From Planctomycetaceae bacterium (GTDB lineage Bacteria; Planctomycetota; Planctomycetia; Pirellulales; Pirellulaceae): a DNA stretch of 64,000 nt. The notes below the pieces were generated by a model, which saw only the letters and a program-made list of their open reading frames with translations, made no database searches and was not told where the DNA came from. This document shows, in pieces, positions 53,404-62,195 of this stretch. Within the stretch, counting starts at the first letter, position 1; each line of letters starts with the position of its first letter. The stretch covers positions 19,475 through 83,474 of the forward strand of contig PAQH01000127.1 of the NCBI GenBank assembly GCA_002709225.1, written 5' to 3'. A program made the translations under genes and the position numbers.

Positions 53404-55407
53404 GTGTCTTTCCGTTATGTCCGGTGGCCAGTAGGCTACGAGGCTGTTTTGCTGCGACTCCATGACGCGTACCCCCCCCCACTCGTTCCGGAAACGCATT
53501 TTGCCCGATTGGGCCGTTGGCTGGAAATGGAGAGCCAGGCGGAACGGGAACGTTTACAAGAACGTCGTCAGGTGCAATCTTCCCAACGGGCCGAACGGGG
53601 AGGTGAGACGTTGCTCGGAATGGTCATCCGGGACCACGCGGTGGGGCTTGGTGGCCGATACCTCCTCCTACTCCAGAAGCGACGCCAGGGCGAACGATTG
53701 CCGTGGAACCGTTTCAAGGTGGGGAGCCCCGTCGAACTTGTCCCCGAAGGTGACGGCCGGACTCTACCCGGTATCGTGAGTAGGAAACGCCCGGATCACC
53801 TACAAATTGCGGTTGACGACTGGCCGGACGGGAAACTGTTTCGCGTCGACCTGACACCGGATGAGGTGACACGCCGCCGGCAAGTTGCGGCCATGGATCT
53901 CGCTGCGCGGGCGACGGGGCGTTTGGCGCAGTTGCGCGATTTATTGCTCTACCGCCGTGACCCGAAGTTCCGTGACCTCATGGAAATGCCTGCCTCGGAA
54001 CGGCTAAATGAGTCACAACACGAAGCGCTTCAATGGGTGATGGCGGCGGACGATCTGGCAGTCATTCACGGCCCTCCCGGAACCGGAAAGACCACCACGC
54101 TGGTGGAGGTGATCCGGCAGAGTATCGCGGGTGGAGAAAAGGTGCTGGCCTGTGCCCCGAGTAACACGGCGGTCGACAATTTACTGGAGCGTCTCGCGCT
54201 GGCGGGTTTGAATGCCGTCCGACTGGGCCATCCCGCGAGGGTTTTGGAGGCTGTTCGCAATCACACTCTGGATGCTCTGGTGGAGGCCCATGAGTCGCAC
54301 CGGATCATCTCGGAAATGCTCTGGGAGGCGGACGACCTCGAGCGCCGATCAGGAAAGTTCTGGCGTGGTCGTGGTGAACGTGGCCGCAAATCCCGGCAGC
54401 GCAGTGGCGCTCGGGAGTTGCGACGGCATGCGCGTTTGATGGAAAAAAGGGCAATTGAGGATATTCTCAATGATGCCGACGTAATCTGCGCGACGGTTAG
54501 TTTTGATTTTGGCCTACTCGGTGATCGCGAATTTGACTTACTCGTGATTGACGAAGCATGCCAGAGCGTCGAGCCGGGATGCTGGGTGCCACTGAGGTTC
54601 GCGCAACGGGTCGTGTTGGCGGGTGACCACTGCCAACTGCCACCGACGATTCTCTCACAACCCGCGGCGCGAGATGGTTTCGCGGTGAGTCTGATGCAGC
54701 GTTTGGTCGAACATTACGGCGATCGTGTTACCCGCCGTTTGACGATCCAATACCGGATGAATCAAAGCATCATGGATTTCTCTTCAGCCTGTTTCTATGA
54801 GAATGCGTTGGTGGCACATCCGAGCGTTCGCCACCATACCCTAGCGGACCTGATTGATGGTGCGTCCCACAACCTGCAACTAGGGCCCGTTACGTTCTAC
54901 GACACGGCCGGAGCGGGCTGGGATGAGGAACAGGAGCCGGAAGGTTTAAGCCGTCTCAATCCGGCAGAAGGCAAGTTCGTGTTAGGGCAAGTAAGGGCAT
55001 TATGTGACGCCGGGATACGTCCTCAGGACATCGCGGTAATCGCACCCTACGCGGCCCAAGTTCGGTGGTTGCGCGATCAATCGCCCTGGGATGAACTTGA
55101 AATCGACACCGTCGATGGATTTCAGGGTCGCGAAAAGGAGGCAGTCGTGATCAGTACGGTGCGGTCCAACAAGGACAACGAGATCGGTTTCCTGGCGGAC
55201 GAACGGAGGATGAATGTTGCCATGACGCGGGCGAAACGCCGCATGATCGTAATCGGCGACAGCGCAACACTGGCGACGAACAAATTTTTCGCGAAGTTGC
55301 TAGACTGGTTTGAATCGGTGGAGGCCTATCGTTCGGTGTGGGACGTAATGTACAACGGGGATGAACCCAACCCGGATCAGACGGCCAGCTACGGCGAACG
55401 AGGGTGA
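53404..55407 (+). CDS. UPF1/IGHMBP2-like SF1 helicase
   Basis: SF1B motifs are in order: Walker A GPPGTGKT at 223-230, IDEACQ at about 382 (Walker B), AGDHCQLPPTI, then IQYRMNQSIMDF, VDGFQGREKEAVVIS and NVAMTRAKRRMIVIGD. These place it with UPF1/IGHMBP2-like helicases of bacteria, which translocate 5' to 3' on nucleic acid. A start at GTG 53404 gives an N-terminal beta-barrel region (VGSPVELVPEGDGRTLPGIVSRK) typical of the family. A run of nine C at 53472-53480 lies near the N-terminus (YPPPLVP). No partner nuclease is adjacent. It starts 18 bp after the propeller gene. Confidence 0.86.
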   Translation: MSFRYVRWPVGYEAVLLRLHDAYPPPLVPETHFARLGRWLEMESQAERERLQERRQVQSSQRAERGGETLLGMVIRDHAVGLGGRYLLLLQKRRQGERLPWNRFKVGSPVELVPEGDGRTLPGIVSRKRPDHLQIAVDDWPDGKLFRVDLTPDEVTRRRQVAAMDLAARATGRLAQLRDLLLYRRDPKFRDLMEMPASERLNESQHEALQWVMAADDLAVIHGPPGTGKTTTLVEVIRQSIAGGEKVLACAPSNTAVDNLLERLALAGLNAVRLGHPARVLEAVRNHTLDALVEAHESHRIISEMLWEADDLERRSGKFWRGRGERGRKSRQRSGARELRRHARLMEKRAIEDILNDADVICATVSFDFGLLGDREFDLLVIDEACQSVEPGCWVPLRFAQRVVLAGDHCQLPPTILSQPAARDGFAVSLMQRLVEHYGDRVTRRLTIQYRMNQSIMDFSSACFYENALVAHPSVRHHTLADLIDGASHNLQLGPVTFYDTAGAGWDEEQEPEGLSRLNPAEGKFVLGQVRALCDAGIRPQDIAVIAPYAAQVRWLRDQSPWDELEIDTVDGFQGREKEAVVISTVRSNKDNEIGFLADERRMNVAMTRAKRRMIVIGDSATLATNKFFAKLLDWFESVEAYRSVWDVMYNGDEPNPDQTASYGERG

Positions 55408-55438
55408 CCGGTCCCGCACACGCAAGTAAACTGGTGTC

Positions 55439-58400
55439 ATGGCAATCGAGGTCTCCAATTCGCGAGATTGGTCACTGGCAACCCTGGCAGTCCTGACGTT
55501 GTTCACCACGCCGATTCGGGGTGGCGAAAACGACGCGTTTTTCGAACGTCGCGTCCGCCCGCTGCTGGCGCGCCATTGTTACTCGTGTCACGGCGAACGG
55601 AAACAGGAGGGCGGACTGCGGCTGGATTCCGCCGCGGCTTTGGCACGAGGTAGCGACCGCGGGCAGGTAGTAAAACCCGGCCAGCCAGGTAAGAGCCTCC
55701 TCATGGACGCCGTCGAACGCCGTGGTGCGTTGAAAATGCCCCCGGCGCGCGCGTTGTCGAAAACCGAGATATCCATTCTGTCGCGCTGGATAACGCGAGG
55801 TGCGCCATGGCCCGCAAGCGACATCCACAAAACACGCCAGGGCCACCGCGCAGGTCCTCGCCCGCACAGGCTCTGGTCGTTCGAGCCTGTCGTGAAACCT
55901 TCGTTGCCCGCCGTGGACGATCATGCGTGGTGCGAGAATCCCGTCGACCGTTTTATTCGCAGTCGGCTGGCGGCGGTCGGGCTGACGCCCACATCTCGCC
56001 TTCCGCCAGCAGCGCTGTTGCGCCGGCTGACCCTCGATCTGAGCGGTTTACCACCGACCCTGGATGAACTCGCGCGTTTCACCCAGGATGGGGCGCCTGA
56101 TGCCTACGCGCGCGTCGTTGACCGTCTCCTGGCGTCGCCCGCCTACGGGGAACGCTGGGGGCGTCACTGGTTGGACATCGTACGGTATTGTGACTCACGA
56201 GACGCGCGCCATACAGGCCAGGCCTATGACGTAAACGAAGCCTGGCGCTACCGCGATTGGGTCGTCGACGCGTTTAACCGAGATCTTCCCTACGACGTGT
56301 TTGTGCGGCAACAGATCGCCGGTGACTGCCTTCCCGACTTGGGTTCCCAGCGGGAGGCGGCGCGTGGGCTGGCCGCCACGGGGATGCTCGTGATTGGCGA
56401 GTGGGGATCCGGTGACGCAGACGCGCGGAAGATGTACACCGACATTGTCGATGACCAGATACATGTGGTGACGCAAGCCTTCCTGGGCATTTCGCTAAGT
56501 TGTGCGAGGTGCCACGACCACAAATTCGACCCCTTTACGACACGCGACTATTACGCCATGGCTGGTATTTTCTTCAGTACGCAAGTCGCCACGCCGCGCA
56601 CCGACGCGCCCCTGATGCGAGTCCCGTTGCTGACGGTGAAGGAACGTGGCGTGCGCGCGCGGTTGCAAGCGGACGTCGCGGTCATCGAGAGGCAACTGGC
56701 GGCACTGGCAGAAAACCGACGGGCCACCCTGCGCAAACGGATTGTCAGGCATAGTTCTCGGTATTTACAAGCGACGTGGGAACTTGAGGAAAGGCGGTTG
56801 CAAGATTTTGGACGCTCGCTCAGCCCGACTGCTTTTACCACATGGTCGCATGCCAAAGGACTGGACCCCGTCGTGTTGGCGGCTTGGGATCGCGCCCTCG
56901 GCGAGCGAGTGGACCAAGGGACACTGCTGTCGGTGTGCCAAAGTGACACTCCGGTGGCGAACGTGTTTTGCTGGAAAACCCCGGCGGTGCAACCTCTCTT
57001 TTTGATCAACACCAATCGTGTGGAGGTCCGGGTTCCCGGTCGTATGGCGGCGCGTAGTGTGGCGGTGCATCCGACGCCGACCCAAGGAGTGGGTGTTGCC
57101 TGGCGCAGCCCCATCCGGGGAAAGATTCGTTTCAAGGCCCAAATTCAGGATGCACATGACGGCGGTAATGGCGTCGAATGGACACTCGAAAAGAGCCGGG
57201 GGATTGACGTGGCGACACTGCACGGCGGGGCCATCGCGCGCGGGGGCAAAGCGGTCTGCGGTGACGAGGCGCCCCCCATCGACGTGCGGGTCGGTGATCG
57301 CGTGCGTTTAATCATAACCGCCAAGGAGAACGACCATATTTGCGACCTGACGCAAGTCGACTGGGAGATCGAAGAGTTGGCGGAGCCCAGGCGGAGTTGG
57401 CGCCTCGCCAGCGATCTCGTCGACAATCCAGGGCAGGGAAACCCGCATGCGGATCGTCATGGCAATCCGGCCGTCTGGCAATTCCTCCACATGGCGCGCC
57501 GCCGCACAACACAGCGCCCGGTTTTCCGCGCACTGGAACCCTGGTTCGCCGCGGTCGCGACGTTAACACCGGCGAGGGTGGTAGCGGCCGCTGACTCCAT
57601 ACAAGCGCGTTTGCTGAATTCCGCGCCTGAGGATGAGGCGATCCGGACCTTGGCGACCTGGCTCGTGACACCTGGCGGGCTGCTCGGCAAAGAGGACCAG
57701 GTCGCGTTGACAGCCGCAGAGACGAGACAACGCGATACGCTGCAAGCGCAGCTCGCTACGCTCCAAAAACGTCTCCCGCCCGTCAACATGGCTTTGGCGG
57801 CCCGGGAAGGCGGGGTCCCCGATACGGCGCACGCGGGATTCCAGGATGTCCGCATTCACGTCCGTGGCGATTATTCCCGTCTTGGTGACCGCGTGGCCAG
57901 AGGGGTACCGGCGATTCTCGCCGGCGCGGACCCTTTCGTGATTCAACAGGGAAGCGGTCGTGTCGAGTTAGCCCACTGGATTACCAGGAAGAGCCATCCA
58001 CTCACCTCTCGGGTGTTGGTCAACCGGCTTTGGCTACATCATTTTGGCGCGGCGCTGGTGCGAACTCCGGGTGACTTTGGCAACCAGGGGACGCCCCCCA
58101 CTCATCCACGCTTGTTGGATTGGCTAGCAACCCGCTTTGTCGCGGCTGAATGGTCCATCAAGTCGCTGCAACGGCAGTTGGTAATGTCCGCGACGTACCA
58201 ACAAAGCGCGGGTAGCCTGAACCGTTTGCTCGACCGGAAGGCACGTGAGCTTGATCCCGACAACCTCTGGTGGGGTCGCGTCGAGAGTCGCCGCCTGGAA
58301 GTCGAGGCGATTCGCGACTCACTGCTGGTAGCAGCGGGCGTTCTCGATCGGCGTATGGGCGGGCCCTCCGCACCGCGGTACCCGGGGGGATACTCTCGCA

Positions 58401-58807
58401 CGGAACGCAAGACTGCGGTGTTTTCGAGCCGGCGACGGGCGCTCTACCTGATGACCATACGCGGTGAATCGAACGATGGACCGTTCGTCTTGGACGCCGC
58501 CGATCCCAACCGGATCGTCCATCAACGGAGCATATCGACCACTGCGCCCCAGGCCTTGTTGCTGCTGAACGACCCCTTCATCCGCGAACTCGCCGAGGCG
58601 TTGTCACGACGGATACGCGGAAGTGCCGAGCGGGACCCAAATGCGCGGATCCACAAGCTCTACAAACTGTTGTATGGTCGTGCGCCGCGTCAGCGGGAAC
58701 TCACCGCCGCACGCCTGTTTCTAGACGCGCGTGGCGCGGATCCTGGGCGCTGGGACGATTATTGCCACGCTCTGATGTGCACCAACGAATTGATCTACCG
58801 CAATTGA
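55439..58807 (+). CDS. PSCyt1-DUF1549-DUF1553 exported protein of pair 4
   Basis: After a signal-like N-terminus the PSCyt1 domain (about 30-125) shows CYSCH at 47-51 and a KMPP Met ligand candidate. DUF1549 (about 165-385) has LDLSGLPPTLDEL, HWLDIVRYCDSRD and CARCHDHKFDP (Cys355, Cys358, His359). The middle has a jelly-roll-like module (GKIRFKAQIQDAHDGGNGVEW) that also occurs in the pair 3 protein, followed by a conserved AHAGFQDVRIHVRGDYSRLG segment. DUF1553 is at about 840-1,110 (HPLTSRVLVNRLWLHHFGAAL). It resembles the pair 3 gene but keeps the cytochrome domain and lacks the ThuA-like insert. The DUF1501 partner begins 47 bp downstream. Confidence 0.88.
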   Translation: MAIEVSNSRDWSLATLAVLTLFTTPIRGGENDAFFERRVRPLLARHCYSCHGERKQEGGLRLDSAAALARGSDRGQVVKPGQPGKSLLMDAVERRGALKMPPARALSKTEISILSRWITRGAPWPASDIHKTRQGHRAGPRPHRLWSFEPVVKPSLPAVDDHAWCENPVDRFIRSRLAAVGLTPTSRLPPAALLRRLTLDLSGLPPTLDELARFTQDGAPDAYARVVDRLLASPAYGERWGRHWLDIVRYCDSRDARHTGQAYDVNEAWRYRDWVVDAFNRDLPYDVFVRQQIAGDCLPDLGSQREAARGLAATGMLVIGEWGSGDADARKMYTDIVDDQIHVVTQAFLGISLSCARCHDHKFDPFTTRDYYAMAGIFFSTQVATPRTDAPLMRVPLLTVKERGVRARLQADVAVIERQLAALAENRRATLRKRIVRHSSRYLQATWELEERRLQDFGRSLSPTAFTTWSHAKGLDPVVLAAWDRALGERVDQGTLLSVCQSDTPVANVFCWKTPAVQPLFLINTNRVEVRVPGRMAARSVAVHPTPTQGVGVAWRSPIRGKIRFKAQIQDAHDGGNGVEWTLEKSRGIDVATLHGGAIARGGKAVCGDEAPPIDVRVGDRVRLIITAKENDHICDLTQVDWEIEELAEPRRSWRLASDLVDNPGQGNPHADRHGNPAVWQFLHMARRRTTQRPVFRALEPWFAAVATLTPARVVAAADSIQARLLNSAPEDEAIRTLATWLVTPGGLLGKEDQVALTAAETRQRDTLQAQLATLQKRLPPVNMALAAREGGVPDTAHAGFQDVRIHVRGDYSRLGDRVARGVPAILAGADPFVIQQGSGRVELAHWITRKSHPLTSRVLVNRLWLHHFGAALVRTPGDFGNQGTPPTHPRLLDWLATRFVAAEWSIKSLQRQLVMSATYQQSAGSLNRLLDRKARELDPDNLWWGRVESRRLEVEAIRDSLLVAAGVLDRRMGGPSAPRYPGGYSRTERKTAVFSSRRRALYLMTIRGESNDGPFVLDAADPNRIVHQRSISTTAPQALLLLNDPFIRELAEALSRRIRGSAERDPNARIHKLYKLLYGRAPRQRELTAARLFLDARGADPGRWDDYCHALMCTNELIYRN

Positions 58808-58854
58808 TGTATGTCGCGATTTCGACGGGCTAAAGCCTCGTGGCGGGAGAAATT

Positions 58855-60246
58855 ATGAGGAACTCTTCACGGCGCAAGTTTCTGGTCCAGTGCGGAAACG
58901 GGGCCGGCGCATTGGGATTGGCATCGCTCCTGGCGAACACCACCGGTGTTTTCGCCGCGCGCGGGGCCGCGCCTCATCATCGAGTACGCGCCAAACGATT
59001 AATCTTTCTATTCATGGCTGGCGGTCCCTCGCATGTCGATTTGTTTGACCCCAAACCCAAGCTGGACCAGTACGACGGCCAACCCGCACCGTTCCGATTG
59101 CCCGACCTCGAGCGTACGGCACCGGGAAATGTGCAACGGTCTCCGTTTCGATTTTCCCGTCACGGTGATTCCGGGATCGCGGTGAGCGAGTTGTTCCCGC
59201 AGGTCGCACAGAGGGTCGATGACCTGTGTGTCATACGTTCGATGGTGGCGGACAATATCAACCATAATGGCGCGTGTTTGCAGATGAATACCGGCGAGCA
59301 AACGTTTTCTCGCCCGAGCCTGGGCTCGTGGTTGCTGTACGGTCTGGGAACGGAGACGCAGGACTTGCCGGGATTTGTGGTGGTTGCTCCTAACCAGCCC
59401 GCCCAGGGAACGCCGTTGTGGGATTCCAGTTTTTTGCCCGCGGCATATCAGGGTACTTGTGTCACGGATCTCGCGCAGCCCATCAAACATTTGAACGATC
59501 CGACGGGCCGCCGCCGCGACCAAAGGAAAACTTTGGACCTGATATTGAAACTGAACCAATTGCATCGTGAAACGTCGCCAGCTGGCGACGAACTGGATGC
59601 TCGGATCGCGTCGTTTGAGCTGGCTTTCCGCATGCAGTCCGCGGCGCCTGAGGCATTTGACCTGACTGCCGAAACCGCTGGCACCCACCGACTATACGGG
59701 ATCGACGATGTCGTCACCCGTACCTTTGGTGAACAATGTCTGTTGGCCCGCCGCCTAGTCGAGCGGGGTGTACGCGTGGTTCAACTGTATCACAATCGGT
59801 CTTCAACCCATTCCGGATGCCAGATCTGGGATCAACACGGCAACCTGAAGGAGGGACTGGAGGCAAATTGCGCGGCGAGCGACCAACCCATCGCCGCGTT
59901 GTTGACCGACTTGAAACAGCGCGGGCTACTGGACGAGACGTTGGTGATCTGGGGTGGCGAATTTGGGAGAACTCCCACGGCCGAGGGTACCAATGGTCGA
60001 GAACACCATCCATTCGGCTTTACAATGTGGCTTGCCGGTGGAGGCGTGAAGGGGGGCCAGGCATACGGTGCCACGGACGAATTCGGTTGGTATGCGGAAC
60101 AGGATCGAGTCCACGTGCACGATCTTCACGCGACAATCCTGCACCTGATGGGACTCGATCATGAACGTTTGACCTGGCGCCACGCGGGTCGCGACTTCCG
60201 TTTGACCGACGTGCACGGGAACGTCGTCAGAGACATACTGGCCTGA
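58855..60246 (+). CDS. DUF1501 exported protein of pair 4
   Basis: GGGAG before the ATG at 58855 makes it better than the GTG at 58840. The Tat-type start SSRRKFLVQCGNGAGALG precedes MAGGPSHVDLFDPKPKL, GGEFGRTP, GREHHPFGFTMWLAGGGV and HDLHATILHLMGLDHERLTW. The paired tail FRLTDVHGNVVRDILA ends the protein. It is the closest relative of the pair 3 DUF1501. The sequence NQPAQGTPLWDSSFLPAAYQG matches that gene. The upstream DUF1553 gene is 47 bp away and probably cotranscribed. Confidence 0.88.
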   Translation: MRNSSRRKFLVQCGNGAGALGLASLLANTTGVFAARGAAPHHRVRAKRLIFLFMAGGPSHVDLFDPKPKLDQYDGQPAPFRLPDLERTAPGNVQRSPFRFSRHGDSGIAVSELFPQVAQRVDDLCVIRSMVADNINHNGACLQMNTGEQTFSRPSLGSWLLYGLGTETQDLPGFVVVAPNQPAQGTPLWDSSFLPAAYQGTCVTDLAQPIKHLNDPTGRRRDQRKTLDLILKLNQLHRETSPAGDELDARIASFELAFRMQSAAPEAFDLTAETAGTHRLYGIDDVVTRTFGEQCLLARRLVERGVRVVQLYHNRSSTHSGCQIWDQHGNLKEGLEANCAASDQPIAALLTDLKQRGLLDETLVIWGGEFGRTPTAEGTNGREHHPFGFTMWLAGGGVKGGQAYGATDEFGWYAEQDRVHVHDLHATILHLMGLDHERLTWRHAGRDFRLTDVHGNVVRDILA

Positions 60247-60629
60247 ACATCACGCCCAGACCTGAGTTCTCAGTGAAGGTCAGATCGGGAGCGGCACCGC
60301 TGACCTCGGTTCACCGTGGCCAATGCCAGATGGGACGATGCGGTGCGTCCGCGAATCGACGAATCAAACTGCCAGCCACGCTGGTGATGGGTGGCAAAAA
60401 TCGCCGCTGGAATGCCGCCCAGCCAGCGGTCGGCCCGTTGCGTCACAGAGTCGCCCCACCTGGTGCGCCTCTTCAGGAAACACGGGTGTCTGGATGTAGT
60501 TGGCCTCGGTCTGGTCATCGGTACACGCGGGCGTAGCAATCGAACTTGTGTTGGCGGAGGTGTTATCGCCTATACTAGGAGGCGTGGCTTTCCCTCGCTC
60601 GTTTCACCCTTGCACTCCCCTACACGCAC
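60247..60629. other. 383-bp intergenic region between two DUF1501 genes
   Basis: Small ORFs on both strands (60270-60539 minus, 60273-60536 plus) show no recognisable protein and no ribosome-binding site. The right end holds a promoter-like element (60546-60576). Nothing else is seen. Confidence 0.45.
60546..60576 (+). promoter_or_regulatory. Possible promoter for the 60630 DUF1501 gene
   Basis: TATACT at 60571-60576 matches five of six bases of the -10 consensus, and TTGTGT at 60546-60551 is a partial -35; the spacer of 19 bp is long. It lies about 55 bp before the ATG. Confidence 0.3.
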
Positions 60630-62054
60630 ATGCAGATGCGGCACACCAAGTTGACCACGCGGCGCGACCTGGTGCAGGCCGGTTCCCTCGGCCTACTTGG
60701 CATCACCCTGCCGAAGCTCCTCGCCACGGCCGCCGCGCAGGGCTTGCGGCCAGGTGCGGCGCGATCGTGTATTGTTTTCTTCTTGGATGGAGGTCCGGCG
60801 CAGCAGGATATGTGGGACATGAAACCCACCGCGCCCGCCGAGGTGCGTGGCGCGTTTTCGCCCATTTCTACGCGTGTTCCCGGCCTTCAGGTCTGTGAGC
60901 ACATACCGTTAGTCGCGCAGCAGATGCATCATCTGGCGTTGGTTCGCTCCGTCACACACGACGTAATGGTGCACAGCGCTGCGACTTACTACATGCTTAC
61001 GGGTCGGCATCCGACCAACAATGGGTCATTGATTATCAAGGAACAACCTGGGAACTTCCCTCCCTACGGCTCGGTAGTCGCCCAGCGCAGGCCACTCGCC
61101 GACCTGCCGGAATTTGTCCATTTGCCCGATATTATGTGGGATGCTGGGCACGATCTTCCCGGACAGCGGGCCGGGTTTTTGGGTTCGAATTACGACCCGT
61201 TGGTAGCCGGCGATCCCAGCGTTCCGGCCTATCGCATTCCGGGGCTGGAACTTCCCAGTGACGTTTCACGATCACGATTCTCCCGCCGACACGATTTACT
61301 CTCGCTCTTGGATCGGACGGCGGATGGCAGGCTTCAGCTCGATGATTTCGCAGCGCTTGACGGACACAAGGAAAAGGCATTCGCCCTGTTGGCAACACAA
61401 CGCACACGCAAGGCCTTCGATTTGGTACAGGAACCCCGCAAAACACGAGAACGGTATGGACTGGGCCTGCCAGCCGGCCAAACGAGGAAAACCGGCGCGC
61501 GGAATTTTGGGGGACTTCCCCACCTGGGACAAAGTTTGTTGCTGACGCGGCGTCTGATCGAAGCGGGTGTTCGGCTAGTTACGGTATCGTCAGGTCGCCG
61601 CCGTGATTCGGCGTGGGATGGGCACCTCCGGCACTACCCAATCCTGAAGAAGTCGTTGCTCCCTTATTTCGACCGTGCGTTTTCCGCATTGTTGCAGGAT
61701 CTCAGTGAACGCGGTTTGTTCGATGAGACGTTACTGGTCGTAATGGGGGAATTTGGGCGGACACCAAAACTGGGCCAGATCACTGTGGGGACCGCCGATG
61801 CTGGTGGACGCGATCACTGGTCACACTGCTACACGGTCATGCTGGGGGGCGCCGGGATCCAGGGTGGCGCCCTCTACGGGAGTTCGGATGCTCACGCGGC
61901 CTATCCAGCCAGTGACCCAGTGTCGCCGGAAGACATCGCGGCGACGATTTATTACGCGCTGGGGTTGGATCCGAAGTCGAACATCGTTGACCCCTTGGGA
62001 CGGCCCCACGCTCTGACTTTGGGGAAACCGTTGACACGCCTTTTTTCCTCTTAG
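60630..62054 (+). CDS. Unpaired DUF1501 exported protein
   Basis: Tat motif LTTRRDLVQAGSLGLLG is followed by blocks LDGGPAQQDMWDMKP, MGEFGRTP and GRDHWSHCYTVMLGGAGI. The subgroup features KPTAPAEVRGAFSPIS and CEHIPLVAQQ group it with the genes at 9843 and 62196. The C-terminus (HALTLGKPLTRLF) lacks the LTDVHG tail. It is about 380 bp after pair 4 and 140 bp before the next DUF1501 gene, so a local tandem duplication is likely. No ribosome-binding site is clear upstream of the ATG; a second ATG at 60636 is possible. Confidence 0.86.
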   Translation: MQMRHTKLTTRRDLVQAGSLGLLGITLPKLLATAAAQGLRPGAARSCIVFFLDGGPAQQDMWDMKPTAPAEVRGAFSPISTRVPGLQVCEHIPLVAQQMHHLALVRSVTHDVMVHSAATYYMLTGRHPTNNGSLIIKEQPGNFPPYGSVVAQRRPLADLPEFVHLPDIMWDAGHDLPGQRAGFLGSNYDPLVAGDPSVPAYRIPGLELPSDVSRSRFSRRHDLLSLLDRTADGRLQLDDFAALDGHKEKAFALLATQRTRKAFDLVQEPRKTRERYGLGLPAGQTRKTGARNFGGLPHLGQSLLLTRRLIEAGVRLVTVSSGRRRDSAWDGHLRHYPILKKSLLPYFDRAFSALLQDLSERGLFDETLLVVMGEFGRTPKLGQITVGTADAGGRDHWSHCYTVMLGGAGIQGGALYGSSDAHAAYPASDPVSPEDIAATIYYALGLDPKSNIVDPLGRPHALTLGKPLTRLFSS

Positions 62055-62059
62055 TTCAC

Positions 62060-62089
62060 GCCCGTCGGGAAGAAACTCGACCGGCGGGC
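62060..62089 (+). terminator. Stem-loop between tandem DUF1501 genes
   Basis: GCCCGTCGG pairs with CCGGCGGGC through nine base pairs, one of them G-T, around a 12-nt loop, six bases after the TAG of the upstream DUF1501 gene. No T-run follows. Confidence 0.4.
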
Positions 62090-62195
62090 CCGTTGGCGCT
62101 GTATCCGCGTAGCCCCGCCAGGTTAGAATAGTTATGTTACGCATCAAGCGATGAGGAGTGACGGCACCCGCCACCAGGTCTCCAGGAGCAGACGA

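Noticed and set aside
60270-60539. 89-aa minus-strand ORF in the 383-bp gap
   Set aside because: No recognisable features, an equally long plus-strand ORF overlaps it, and no ribosome-binding site is seen.
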